Positions 8,343 to 15,907 of a stretch of 52,508 bases of DNA are shown here, piece after piece. The position numbers and the translations under genes were made by a program. The notes under the pieces are model-generated. The model was given only the letters and a program-made list of their open reading frames with translations, was not told the origin of the DNA and made no database searches. Source of the DNA: an uncultured Bacilli bacterium (GTDB taxonomy: Bacteria; Bacillota_I; Bacilli_A; RFN20; CAG-826); the NCBI GenBank assembly GCA_944363565.1, contig CALVUI010000005.1, forward strand, positions 1 to 52,508, given 5' to 3'. Every line of letters starts with the position of its first letter. Within the stretch, counting starts at the first letter, position 1.

Positions 8343-8861
8343 GTCCTCGGTCGGTAGGCCCATCACGTTGTCGTAGCTGCCTCTTATCTCCCTAACCGGC
8401 GTCCCTTCGTCTTGGATGCCGTAAGCCCCGGCCTTATCGAGGGGCTTTTCTTTTTGGACGTAGGCCCGGATTTCCTCCTCACTCATGTTCCGGAAGAAGA
8501 CTTCGGTGGCGACGCTGCGATTGACCTCGCGGCCCTTGCCTAGATAGCAGTAACCGGTGATGACGATCTGACGCTTGCCCTGTTCTTTCAAAAGCATCCG
8601 GACCGCGTCTTCCTCGTCCTTGGGTTTGCCTAGGACCTCATCGCCCAATAAGACGATGGTGTCGGCCGCCAAAACCTCATCATCGGGATGGAGGGCTTTG
8701 AGCTCATAGGCCTTGAGGCGGCTTAATTCGGCTGCCAGGATTTCCTTCGGAAGCCCATCTAAAAGACGTTCGTCGCAGTGGCTGGGGATAACGACGAAGT
8801 CGTCGGTTAGTTTATGAAGGAGTTCCTTCCTCCTGGGGGAGGCGGAAGCAAGGATGAACAT
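8316..8861 (-). CDS. maf: Maf-like nucleoside triphosphate pyrophosphatase
   Basis: A 181-aa Maf/HAM1-fold enzyme that hydrolyses non-canonical or free nucleotides (dTTP/UTP or m7GTP class) to monophosphates. The P-loop-like SASPRRKELL opens the protein, CDERLLDG follows, AADTIVLL carries the catalytic Asp, and KPKDEEDAVRML and KAGAYGIQ complete the Maf signature. Its ATG overlaps the stop of the RNase J gene (TGATG), so the two are translationally coupled. Confidence 0.92.
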   Translation of the reverse strand: MFILASASPRRKELLHKLTDDFVVIPSHCDERLLDGLPKEILAAELSRLKAYELKALHPDDEVLAADTIVLLGDEVLGKPKDEEDAVRMLLKEQGKRQIVITGYCYLGKGREVNRSVATEVFFRNMSEEEIRAYVQKEKPLDKAGAYGIQDEGTPVREIRGSYDNVMGLPTEDLARHVFGK

Positions 8862-10525
8862 CAGGCGTTCTCGGTCATGAAGACCGGGATGATCATCGGG
8901 GTCCGCTCGGTCTTGCGGAAGATGTATTTCCCGACCGCGTTCTTGACCTTGTTCTTGATTTCTCCAAGGCCATGCCGTTCCTTGAGGGCTTCGTTGAGCG
9001 CCTCCTGGGCATGCATCTGGGCGTGGCGGACGATATGGGTATCGAGGGAGGCCGAGAAGCCGCGGGCATAGACGATGGGCGGGATGATGACCTCACCCTT
9101 CTTGCCCAAAGTCATGAGGATGGCGACCATCCCTTCGTTTTTGAGGACCTCGCGGTCGCGGATGACCCCGGCGGAAACCCCATCGAGGTCATTGCCGTCG
9201 ATGTAGACGTCTTCGGCCGGGACGTGGCCCCCGCGGTAGACCTTGTGGTTATCGAGAGTCAAGACATCCCCATTGTTGCAGATGAAGATGTTTTCTTCCT
9301 TGACCCCGATCTCGCGGCCGATGTCCCCGTGCATCCTAAGCATCCGGTATTCCCCGTGGACCGGCATGAAGTTCTTGGGCTTGCAGAGGGAAAGCATGAG
9401 GCGGAGTTCCTGACGGCTCGGGTGGCCCGAGGAGTGGAGGGAGAAGGCGAGGCTATTCTGCTTGACGTCGGCCCCCTGCTTGACGAGGTCATTGACCAAA
9501 CGGTCGACCAAAGCCCCGTTGCCCGGGATCGGGTTGGAGGAGAAGACGATGGTATCGCCCGGCATGATCTTGACCTTGTGCTCGCCTCTGGAAATCCGGG
9601 AGAGGGCCGCCATGGCTTCCCCTTGGCTCCCGGTGCAGAGGATGCAGACCTCGGAGGCCCTTAGGGATTTGACGTGGTCATCGCTGACGATGGCGGAATC
9701 GGGGATCTTGATGTAGCCGTATTTGCGGGCAATGCCGACGACGTTTTCCATCGAGCGGCCCAGGATGCAGATCTTGCGGCCGTGTTCCAAGGCCACTTCC
9801 ACCACCTGCTGGATACGGTTGATGTTGGAAGAGAAGGTCGAGACGATGATGCGGCCGATGGCCTTTTCGAAGATTTCCTCGACGCCGGAACGGACGGCGG
9901 TTTCGCTCGGGGTATAGCCCTCGATCTCGGCGTTGGTGGAATCGGCCATCAAAAGGTCGACCCCTTCGGCCCCGAGACCGGCGAGTTTATCTAGTTCGAA
10001 CTTCGGACCGACCGGGGTGAGGTCGATCTTGAAGTCACCCGTTTCGATGATGCGGCCCTGCTTGGTGTCGATGCAGATGCCATAGGCATCGGGAATGGAG
10101 TGGGTGACCCTAAAGAAGGAGACCTTGAAGTCATCGCCGATGCTGATGTGGGAATCGCTATCGATTTCCACGATCTTGATCGGTTCCTTGATGCGGGCAT
10201 CCTCGAGCTTGTGGCGGATCAGGGCAGCCGCTAAGCGGGGGGCGTAGATGACCGGGATATAGACCGAACGGACCAGAAAGGGAATGCCCCCGATATGGTC
10301 CTCGTGGCCGTGGGTAATGAAAAGGGCCTTGAAGCGCGCCTTGTTGTTTTTGAGGTAAGAGTAGTCGGGAATGACGTAGTCGACCCCCGGGAGATTGGCT
10401 TCCGGGAAGCGGACCCCGGCATCGACCAAAATGATCGAGTTACCGGTCTCGAAGGCATAGGTATTCTTCCCGACTTCCCCGAGACCCCCGAGCGCAAAGA
10501 TATTGACAGGCGAATTCATATTCAT
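8861..10525 (-). CDS. rnjA: Ribonuclease J
   Basis: A 554-aa metallo-beta-lactamase/beta-CASP ribonuclease with 5'-3' exo- and endonuclease activity, central to mRNA turnover in Bacillota. The zinc motif is H72-G-H74-E-D76-H77, further ligands lie in VTHSIPDAY and ADSTN, the beta-CASP motif follows around SGSQGEAMAALSR-like TGSQGEAMAAL, and the C-terminal HSSGHPSRQEL and PVHGEYRM motifs are present. Full length. A GGAG sequence 12 nt upstream of ATG and a CATAAT -10 at 10555-10550 give a short leader. maf is coupled downstream. Confidence 0.95.
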   Translation of the reverse strand: MNMNSPVNIFALGGLGEVGKNTYAFETGNSIILVDAGVRFPEANLPGVDYVIPDYSYLKNNKARFKALFITHGHEDHIGGIPFLVRSVYIPVIYAPRLAAALIRHKLEDARIKEPIKIVEIDSDSHISIGDDFKVSFFRVTHSIPDAYGICIDTKQGRIIETGDFKIDLTPVGPKFELDKLAGLGAEGVDLLMADSTNAEIEGYTPSETAVRSGVEEIFEKAIGRIIVSTFSSNINRIQQVVEVALEHGRKICILGRSMENVVGIARKYGYIKIPDSAIVSDDHVKSLRASEVCILCTGSQGEAMAALSRISRGEHKVKIMPGDTIVFSSNPIPGNGALVDRLVNDLVKQGADVKQNSLAFSLHSSGHPSRQELRLMLSLCKPKNFMPVHGEYRMLRMHGDIGREIGVKEENIFICNNGDVLTLDNHKVYRGGHVPAEDVYIDGNDLDGVSAGVIRDREVLKNEGMVAILMTLGKKGEVIIPPIVYARGFSASLDTHIVRHAQMHAQEALNEALKERHGLGEIKNKVKNAVGKYIFRKTERTPMIIPVFMTENA

Positions 10526-10587
10526 GTTAAACGAAACTCCGTTGCAGGCATTATGTAGAGCCGTAGTTCGAGATAATGATAAACAAA

Positions 10588-10604
10588 TCGCGGGTGACCC
10601 GCGA
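10588..10604 (-). terminator. Probable terminator of def
   Basis: A perfect 7-bp stem TCGCGGG/CCCGCGA with a 3-nt loop. On the minus strand it is followed by TTTGTTTATC. It sits between the def stop and the RNase J promoter. Confidence 0.55.
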
Positions 10605-10615
10605 TAGGAAGTTAG

Positions 10616-10629
10616 GGAAAACGCTTTCA
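10616..10629. promoter_or_regulatory. cre-like site between def and rnjA
   Basis: TGAAAGCGTTTTCC (minus strand) matches the CcpA cre consensus TGWAARCGYTWWCW closely. It lies in the def-rnjA intergenic region just past the def stop, about 65 bp upstream of the RNase J -10. Whether CcpA exists in this genome is not shown in the window. Confidence 0.4.
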
Positions 10630-10632
10630 GTT

Positions 10633-11193
10633 TCAGACGGCGGTGCTGCCGGGCAGGACCTTGAAGGGATCGGCCTTGTCGATGCGGTCGTAGAAGAGGA
10701 TGCCCTCCAAATGGTCGATCTCGTGTTGGAGGACGATGGCATCGAAGCCCTGGGCCTGGATGGTGACGTTTTGGTCCTTCAAGAGGTCATAGGCCTCGAC
10801 CTTGATGCTTTCGTGACGGTAGACATAGCCTTCGTGGGGCTTGTCGACGGAGAGGCAGCCCTCCCCGCCCCGAAGATAGGCGAGGTTGGGGGAGGCGAAG
10901 ACGATTTTCGGATTGACCAAGGCGTATTCGGTCTTGGTCGGTTCCTTGCCTTCCTCGACCGGATTGTCGTAACTAATGACCAGCATCCGGACGTTCTTGC
11001 CGACTTGCGGAGCAGCGAGACCCACCCCTTCGCGGACCGAAGGATGGGCTTCCCGGAACTTCTCGTCCTGGGTAAGACGGAGATAGTCGAGCATCGATAA
11101 AAGCAGGGTCTTCCATTTCTCTTCTAGAGGTAAGGCTAGGGGTTTGCTCTTGCCCCTAAGACTAGTCGCGTTGTCTTTGGTAATCTTCAGCAC
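10633..11193 (-). CDS. def: Peptide deformylase
   Basis: A 186-aa type 2-like deformylase that removes the N-formyl group from new proteins. Motif 1 is GVGLAAPQVG (residues 56-65), motif 2 is EGCLS with metal ligand Cys113, and motif 3 is QHEIDHLEG with His157, Glu158 and His161. The open frame extends upstream to 11316, but the extension has no deformylase-like sequence. A GTG at 11193 lies 7 nt after TACAAT (11206-11201) and gives the usual protein length, so that start is preferred. Confidence 0.93.
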   Translation of the reverse strand: MLKITKDNATSLRGKSKPLALPLEEKWKTLLLSMLDYLRLTQDEKFREAHPSVREGVGLAAPQVGKNVRMLVISYDNPVEEGKEPTKTEYALVNPKIVFASPNLAYLRGGEGCLSVDKPHEGYVYRHESIKVEAYDLLKDQNVTIQAQGFDAIVLQHEIDHLEGILFYDRIDKADPFKVLPGSTAV

Positions 11194-11200
11194 GGCTAGA

Positions 11201-11206
11201 ATTGTA
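11201..11206 (-). promoter_or_regulatory. -10 box of def, leaderless type
   Basis: TACAAT on the minus strand ends 7 nt before the GTG start of def. No Shine-Dalgarno sequence precedes the GTG. Confidence 0.55.
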
Positions 11207-11233
11207 GCATGCCTAGCGGAGAGGTCATAAAAT

Positions 11234-11524
11234 ATGCTGGTGCTACAAAAGACACGGGAAGAGATCTTCGCCCTCAGAGAGGCCCTATATAAGGACCAAC
11301 GGTATTTGGAATACAAGGAAGAAGAGGAGCGTTTGGCTAGTGATCCCGAGATAAAGAAATTCCTTGAAAAAGAAGGGGTTTCTGCGGGGATCGTTTATCA
11401 AAATGACCGCAGAAAGGTCATGGATTCACCGGAATTCCAGAGGTACCACGCCGCCTACATGCGATACAAGGAATTGCTCGAGGAAATCGATCGGATCCTC
11501 TTTTCCGACTTCCAGGGACTCTAG
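11234..11524 (+). CDS. ylbF: YlbF/YmcA-family protein
   Basis: A 96-aa, highly charged, all-helical protein of the YlbF/YmcA family. In Bacillus these proteins join YaaT in the Y-complex, which assists RNase Y-dependent mRNA maturation and affects competence and sporulation. The helix pair around residues 8-45 and 50-92 with EFQRYHAAYMRYKELLEEID fits the family. A GGAGAGG Shine-Dalgarno sequence lies 9 nt before the ATG. rsmD follows directly (TAG then ATG). Confidence 0.75.
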   Translation: MLVLQKTREEIFALREALYKDQRYLEYKEEEERLASDPEIKKFLEKEGVSAGIVYQNDRRKVMDSPEFQRYHAAYMRYKELLEEIDRILFSDFQGL

Positions 11525-12064
11525 ATGCTTAGAATCATCGGCGGTAAGTACCGCGGCAAGAAACTCCAGGTCAACGAAGAGACGACGGTCCCGACCAAGA
11601 ACCGGGTCCGGGAAGCGATTTTCGATATTTTGGGGCCCGGCCATGAGGGGGAATCCTTTTTGGATTTGTTCGCCGGCTCCGGGGCCGTCGGCCTCGAGGC
11701 CTTGAGCCGCGGCTTTGCCTCCGCCCATCTGGTCGAGAATAGTCCTAAGGCCCTGAAGCTTCTAAATGACAATGCCAAGACATTCCCTGGAAGCCACGTC
11801 TATCCTCTTACTTATATAGAGGCCTTGAAAAGGTTCAAAGGGGAGGGTTTATCCTTCGACGTCGTCTTCTTGGATCCCCCTTACGCCAAACGGGAGTATT
11901 ACGAGGAAGCCGCCCATCTCCTCATCGGTGAAGGCCTCCTCAAGGACGGGGCCCTCATGATTTTGGAATTCGAGGGGGAGTGGCCCTTACCGACCCCTCC
12001 TTCCCGTCTCTATTCCTACGGACGGACATCGCTCGGGCTTTTGGCCTATAATAAAAAGGTATGA
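11525..12064 (+). CDS. rsmD: 16S rRNA (guanine966-N2)-methyltransferase RsmD
   Basis: A 179-aa SAM-dependent methyltransferase acting on the small ribosomal subunit. The N-terminal RIIGGKYRGKKLQ and PTKNRVREAIFDIL are RsmD hallmarks. SAM motif I is FLDLFAGSGAVGLEALSRG and the catalytic motif is FLDPPYA. The start follows the ylbF stop immediately and the end overlaps coaD by ATGA. This rsmD-coaD order is common in Bacillota. Confidence 0.95.
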   Translation: MLRIIGGKYRGKKLQVNEETTVPTKNRVREAIFDILGPGHEGESFLDLFAGSGAVGLEALSRGFASAHLVENSPKALKLLNDNAKTFPGSHVYPLTYIEALKRFKGEGLSFDVVFLDPPYAKREYYEEAAHLLIGEGLLKDGALMILEFEGEWPLPTPPSRLYSYGRTSLGLLAYNKKV

Positions 12065-12543
12065 GCAAGGCCATCGGCGTTTACCCCGGATCCTTCGATC
12101 CGATTACCAACGGTCACCTGGAAGTTCTCAAGCGTTCCCTCACCGTTTTCGATGAGGTCGTCCTTCTCCTCGCCGTCAATCCCGACAAGAAGTCCCACTT
12201 CAGTGTCGAGGAAAGGCTGGAGATGATGAAGGAATCGGTCAAGGACCTTCCCGGAGTCAAAGTGGACTTCACCTCCGGCCTCACGGTCGAGTACTGCAAG
12301 AAGGTCGGAGGCCGCCACATCATCAGGGGTCTCCGCGCCGTCTCGGACTTCGAATATGAATTTCAACTCGCGGCCAGCAATGAATTCATCGATCCCGAGG
12401 TCGACATGGTCTTCTTCATGGCGAGGCAAAAGGACACATTCATTTCCTCTTCGACCGTGGTTTCCCTCTTCTCCCAAGGGGTCGACATCGGGGGGCTGGT
12501 CCCGCCCGTCGTCATCGAGCACCTAAAAAGAAAAGGCCTCTAG
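12061..12543 (+). CDS. coaD: Phosphopantetheine adenylyltransferase
   Basis: A 160-aa nucleotidyltransferase performing the fourth step of coenzyme A synthesis: ATP plus 4'-phosphopantetheine gives dephospho-CoA. It carries YPGSFDPITNGH (the T/HxGH motif), GLRAVSDFEYEFQLA and FISSSTVVSLFSQG. Full length. It overlaps rsmD by four bases. TATAAT (12047-12052) lies 8 nt upstream inside rsmD and could give an extra leaderless transcript. Confidence 0.95.
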   Translation: MSKAIGVYPGSFDPITNGHLEVLKRSLTVFDEVVLLLAVNPDKKSHFSVEERLEMMKESVKDLPGVKVDFTSGLTVEYCKKVGGRHIIRGLRAVSDFEYEFQLAASNEFIDPEVDMVFFMARQKDTFISSSTVVSLFSQGVDIGGLVPPVVIEHLKRKGL

Positions 12544-12566
12544 GGCCCTTTCCTTTGCTATTTCCC

Positions 12567-13106
12567 TTAACGCCTTTCCAAGCTGAAGGCGTTTTTCTTT
12601 TCCTCACCATCGCGGTAGAGGATGTCACCATACTCGGCGACGTCGACCGGGAGGATGATGATGTTCTTCATCTTCACGCCGAGACGCCTAAGGCTTAGAA
12701 GGGCCAGGACCGGGAGGTCGACGTAATTGACCCCACCGGTGATCTTCCCGGCTTCGAGTAAGCCGATGGCCTCGAGTTTCTCGTAGTCGCCTTCCCTCTT
12801 TTCAAGGTGGGCGAAGGTCTTGCCGGCGAAGACGACGGCTTCGAGGTCTTCGGGATTCTGGTCGCTTTCCTTTATAAAGGCTTGGAGGTCTTGTCCGATC
12901 TTGCCGTCCAGCCCTTGGTCGAGGCTATAGGCACCTCCCCCTAGGGCCTTGGGCCCTCCGAGGAGGACGACCACTTCTTCCTGGGCACCGATCGCAACCT
13001 TGTCCTTAGAGACAAGAAAAGCCCCCGAAAGGTCGGACCCCGTGGGCTTGCCAGTGACCTGGAAGAGGAAGTGGGGGAGGACCGTTTCAAAAGGGCTCTT
13101 GTTCAT
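12567..13106 (-). CDS. Protein of unknown function, 179 aa
   Basis: Not recognised. It is a soluble alpha/beta-looking protein without signal peptide or membrane span and with no cysteines, with strands such as EEVVVLLGG, LEAVVFAG and KNIIILPVDVAEYGDIL. The glycine-rich GGPKALGGGAYSLDQG segment (about 50-65) is the most distinctive part. The start at 13106 is chosen because the longer frame to 13166 runs into the upstream gene, and the ATG lies 7 nt past that gene's stop. It probably forms an operon with the membrane-anchored thioredoxin-like gene. Its last codons contribute to the coaD terminator hairpin. Confidence 0.6.
   Translation of the reverse strand: MNKSPFETVLPHFLFQVTGKPTGSDLSGAFLVSKDKVAIGAQEEVVVLLGGPKALGGGAYSLDQGLDGKIGQDLQAFIKESDQNPEDLEAVVFAGKTFAHLEKREGDYEKLEAIGLLEAGKITGGVNYVDLPVLALLSLRRLGVKMKNIIILPVDVAEYGDILYRDGEEKKNAFSLERR
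12570..12601 (+). terminator. Terminator of the ylbF-rsmD-coaD operon
   Basis: ACGCCTT pairs with AAGGCGT around a short loop and is followed by TTTTCTTTT. The hairpin lies inside the 3' end of the convergent gene. Confidence 0.75.
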
Positions 13107-13113
13107 TTTTGGA

Positions 13114-13989
13114 TCAAGCGTTGGACGAGGTCCAATAACCGGCCGAGAAGGGATTCTGGCGGTCATCGTCGAGGTGGTTCCACATATTGGTCAGGAAGTT
13201 GGCCTTTTCGATGTTGGTGGAACCGGTCAAAGAGGTGAGGACTCCTTCAACGATCCGGCCTTCCTCGAGGGCTTCAGCCGAGAAGTCGAAGAGGATGGTG
13301 ACCGGGACGGTGAAGGTGTTCTCGCCGGTGATGGCGGCATCGCCGAAGTACTGGTAGGTTTCGTCGCTGATATCGGCGTTGTAGTGGTAGTTGGTTTCGT
13401 AGAGGAGGTCGGAGAGGGGTTGGAAGAAGCTATCGGCGTAGTTCATGAGGTAACGCCGGAAAGCGGTATTCCAATCGCGGTTGCTATATTCCTCGTCATT
13501 GGTCGAGGTCTGGTCGCTGTCGATGGTGTAGAGCCGGAGGTCGGCATCGTCACTGGGATGGAAGTTCTTCTTCCAGTCCGAGCTGAGGGTCTGGAAACCG
13601 CCTTCGTCATCGAGGCAGGCCGTGCATTCGTTCCCGACATAAAGGAGGAAGAACTTTTCCCCGTAGGTCGAGGCGACCTTGCTGACGGCATCTTGGTCAT
13701 CGGGGTTGGCGATGGCGGCCGCTAAGTCGGCGGTCATGCGGTCGGCGGCGGTCAAAGTCTCGCCACCCTCTTCGTGGAGGACTTCCCCTTCGAGGGTCTG
13801 GATGTAGCGTTCGTAGAAGGTCCCATCGCCCGATCCGGCCCAGGAATCAACGAGGTTGGTGAGGGACGGGATCGAGAAGATGACGGCGAAGACCGCCCCG
13901 ACGATGAGTAGGGGCTGGACCCAAGCCGTTTCCTTTATCCAGCGCCAGATCCTTACGAAGAAGGCGCCGATTGACTTAAGAATTAGCAT
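13114..13989 (-). CDS. Membrane-anchored extracytoplasmic thioredoxin-like protein
   Basis: A 291-aa protein with one membrane span at residues 24-44, so the rest probably faces outside. A thioredoxin-like strand-plus-motif FFLLYVGNECTAC gives a CxxC pair, Cys122 and Cys125, the only cysteines. The remainder is acidic, Asp/Thr/Tyr-rich and not recognised. A role in surface disulfide exchange is inferred, and a purely structural domain is possible. GGAGG lies 7 nt upstream of the ATG. It is followed by the unknown 179-aa gene in the same direction. Confidence 0.55.
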   Translation of the reverse strand: MLILKSIGAFFVRIWRWIKETAWVQPLLIVGAVFAVIFSIPSLTNLVDSWAGSGDGTFYERYIQTLEGEVLHEEGGETLTAADRMTADLAAAIANPDDQDAVSKVASTYGEKFFLLYVGNECTACLDDEGGFQTLSSDWKKNFHPSDDADLRLYTIDSDQTSTNDEEYSNRDWNTAFRRYLMNYADSFFQPLSDLLYETNYHYNADISDETYQYFGDAAITGENTFTVPVTILFDFSAEALEEGRIVEGVLTSLTGSTNIEKANFLTNMWNHLDDDRQNPFSAGYWTSSNA

Positions 13990-14087
13990 GCATTTCCTCC
14001 GGAAAAGTAGCCTGTTTGCAAAAACAGCGTGGTAATAATAGCACCGGCCACCATAGGTGGCAACAAGACATAATCGGAACTTTTTAA

Positions 14088-14119
14088 CCCTTTGCGGCCT
14101 TAAGGCCGAAGGGTATAAT
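14088..14119 (+). promoter_or_regulatory. Promoter and inverted repeat of yitT-like gene
   Basis: An imperfect inverted repeat, CCCTT-TGCGGCC-TTAA-GGCCG-AAGGG (14088-14113), abuts TATAAT (14114-14119). The -10 ends 11 nt before the ATG, with no clear Shine-Dalgarno sequence. The repeat fills the -35/-10 spacer and could be an operator. Confidence 0.5.
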
Positions 14120-14130
14120 CGCCACGTAAA

Positions 14131-15165
14131 ATGAAGAGAAAACTGAGCTATCGGGAACGCTCGGAAAAGTGGCTACGGGGCCACCCCTATGTTTCCTTGG
14201 TTCTCGACCACGGCTATACTTTTTTGATGTCGACCATTTCCGCCCTCTGCTTCGCCTTCGGCTTTGTCGTCTTCCTCGACCCCACGGTCCAGCTGGCGAC
14301 AGGCGAAACCCTCCACCGCATCGCCTCGGGCGGGATGTCGGGCGTCTCCCAGGTTTTGACCCTGGCCTTTGAATTGCTCTTCCCTAGCCTCGAGATCAAC
14401 GAATCATTGGCCTTCTCGATCCTCTATTTCGTCCTCAACGTCCCGATCATCATCCTGGCCTGGTTTGGGATCGGCAAACGCTTCACGGTCTATACCCTCC
14501 TCAACGTCGCTTCGGTATCCCTATTTACTTCCCTTCTGGGGATGCTCCCGACCGACTGGCTCGTCTCCCTCATCACCATGATGAACGCGAATGGGGGAAT
14601 GCTGGGCCGGGCCCTCTTCGCCGGGGTCTGCACCGGCCTATCGACCGCCCTTGCCTTCAAGGCCGATCTTTCGCCCGGTGGCCTCGACGTCATTGCCTAT
14701 TACATTGCCCTAAGGAAATCGACTCTGGCCGGCAAGTACTCGATGATCCTCAACGCCGTCGTCGCCCTCTGCTTCTTCTTATTGACCTCGGCCCAGGCCA
14801 ACTGGGTGCCCGACGACGTCCTCAATGCCTTTGGCTCGATGTTCTTCACCGCCCTCTACATCCTGGTCACCAAACTGGTGGTGGACGCCATCAACGTCCG
14901 GAACCGCAAATACAAGATCGAGGTCGTGACCGACATCGCCGACCTTTCGACCGTCCTCATCGATTCCCTTCCCCACGCCGCCACCGTCGTGACCGGCAAG
15001 GGGGCCTTCTCGGGCAAGGAGAAGTACATCATCACCATGGTGGTCTCTTCCTTCGAGGTCAAGGAGACGGTGGAAGTCATCCGCAACAACGACCCCAAAT
15101 CCTTCGTCCAGGTGACCCCGCTTTTACAGGTCTATGGACGCTTCTTCGTCAAGCCCGTAAAATGA
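14131..15165 (+). CDS. YitT-family membrane protein (DUF161/DUF2179)
   Basis: A 344-aa integral membrane protein. About five to six hydrophobic segments (near 28-50, 77-125, 125-145, 155-180, 200-220 and 230-250) are followed by a cytoplasmic C-terminal DUF2179 domain (about 265-344) with the typical VVTGKGAFSGKEKYIITMVV. The family's transport function is not established. It is monocistronic, followed by the cre-like and Rex sites that precede rex. Confidence 0.85.
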   Translation: MKRKLSYRERSEKWLRGHPYVSLVLDHGYTFLMSTISALCFAFGFVVFLDPTVQLATGETLHRIASGGMSGVSQVLTLAFELLFPSLEINESLAFSILYFVLNVPIIILAWFGIGKRFTVYTLLNVASVSLFTSLLGMLPTDWLVSLITMMNANGGMLGRALFAGVCTGLSTALAFKADLSPGGLDVIAYYIALRKSTLAGKYSMILNAVVALCFFLLTSAQANWVPDDVLNAFGSMFFTALYILVTKLVVDAINVRNRKYKIEVVTDIADLSTVLIDSLPHAATVVTGKGAFSGKEKYIITMVVSSFEVKETVEVIRNNDPKSFVQVTPLLQVYGRFFVKPVK

Positions 15166-15176
15166 GGTGTGAATAT

Positions 15177-15190
15177 TGAAAGCGCTTTCG
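15177..15190. promoter_or_regulatory. cre-like (CcpA) site upstream of rex
   Basis: TGAAAGCGCTTTCG is a near-perfect cre palindrome, 45 bp upstream of the rex -10 region. It suggests carbon catabolite control of the fermentation genes. Confidence 0.55.
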
Positions 15191-15212
15191 GGAAAATTAT
15201 CCCGAGTTCTTG

Positions 15213-15242
15213 TTGTGCGGCCCCTAAGGGAGTGTTATATTT
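15213..15242 (+). promoter_or_regulatory. Promoter of rex-adhE
   Basis: TTGTGC (15213-15218) and TTATAT (15235-15240) are 16 nt apart (TATATT at 15237-15242 gives 18 nt). The -10 lies inside the Rex-box-like sequence. Confidence 0.5.
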
Positions 15243-15247
15243 CACTC
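15230..15247. promoter_or_regulatory. Rex-box-like operator
   Basis: GAGTGTTATATTTCACTC shares GTG, then ATATTTCAC, with the known Rex consensus TTGTGAAATATTTCACAA (12 of 18 positions). It overlaps the -10 of rex, which fits autorepression relieved by high NADH. Confidence 0.6.
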
Positions 15248-15262
15248 GGTAATTAATTACCG
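15247..15262. promoter_or_regulatory. 16-bp palindrome before the rex start
   Basis: CGGTAATTAATTACCG is a perfect palindrome directly after the Rex box and 8 nt before the ATG. It may be a second operator or a hairpin masking translation initiation. Confidence 0.45.
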
Positions 15263-15270
15263 AATTCCCC

Positions 15271-15906
15271 ATGAAGTCCTATAGCAAGAACCAGCTGTCC
15301 CGTTACCCGGTCTATCTCCGGGTCCTCCAGCACCTTCAAAAAGAAGGGGTTTCCTATGTGACTTCGAAGGCCCTCTCAAAGGAAGTGGGGAATTCCGAGG
15401 AGCAAGTGAAGAAGGACCTGGCCGCCGTCAGCCTTTCCAATGGGATGCCGGGCCGGGGGAGGGAAGTGGCTTCCCTCATCGATGATCTCGAAACCTTCCT
15501 GGGCTACCGCGAATCGACCAAGGCCGTCCTCATCGGGGTCGGGCGTCTAGGGCAAGCGCTTCTGGACTATCCCGGTTTCCGGGAAACGGGCTTATCGATC
15601 GTCGGGGCCTTCGATAGCGATCCCGAAAAGATCGGGTCCAACATCGGGGGACTGAAGGTCCTGCCCGCCAAGGACATCGCCACCTTGCTTCCTCCCCTCA
15701 AGGCGAAGATCGCCATCCTCTGCATCCCGGCCGCCCAGGCCCAGGAAGCCTGCGAGGAAGCGGTGAAGGCCGGTTGCATCGGCATCTGGAACTTCGCACC
15801 CGTCCCCCTCGACGTTGGGGATTCCGCCATCGCGGAAAACGTCAACCTAGCAAGTTCTCTCGCGGTCCTCAAACACCGCATGAAAAGCATTCTTAAGGAG
15901 GAATGA
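15271..15906 (+). CDS. rex: Redox-sensing transcriptional repressor Rex
   Basis: A 211-aa repressor that reads the NADH/NAD+ ratio. The N-terminal winged helix (SRYPVYLRVLQHLQKEG through KKDLAAV, residues 8-55) binds DNA. The C-terminal Rossmann domain starts with GVGRLGQALL and holds the dinucleotide. In Bacillota it represses adhE and hydrogenase-type genes when NADH is low. Those genes lie directly downstream here. There is no good Shine-Dalgarno sequence before the ATG. adhE follows after one base with a strong Shine-Dalgarno sequence. Confidence 0.93.
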   Translation: MKSYSKNQLSRYPVYLRVLQHLQKEGVSYVTSKALSKEVGNSEEQVKKDLAAVSLSNGMPGRGREVASLIDDLETFLGYRESTKAVLIGVGRLGQALLDYPGFRETGLSIVGAFDSDPEKIGSNIGGLKVLPAKDIATLLPPLKAKIAILCIPAAQAQEACEEAVKAGCIGIWNFAPVPLDVGDSAIAENVNLASSLAVLKHRMKSILKEE

Positions 15907-15907
15907 A

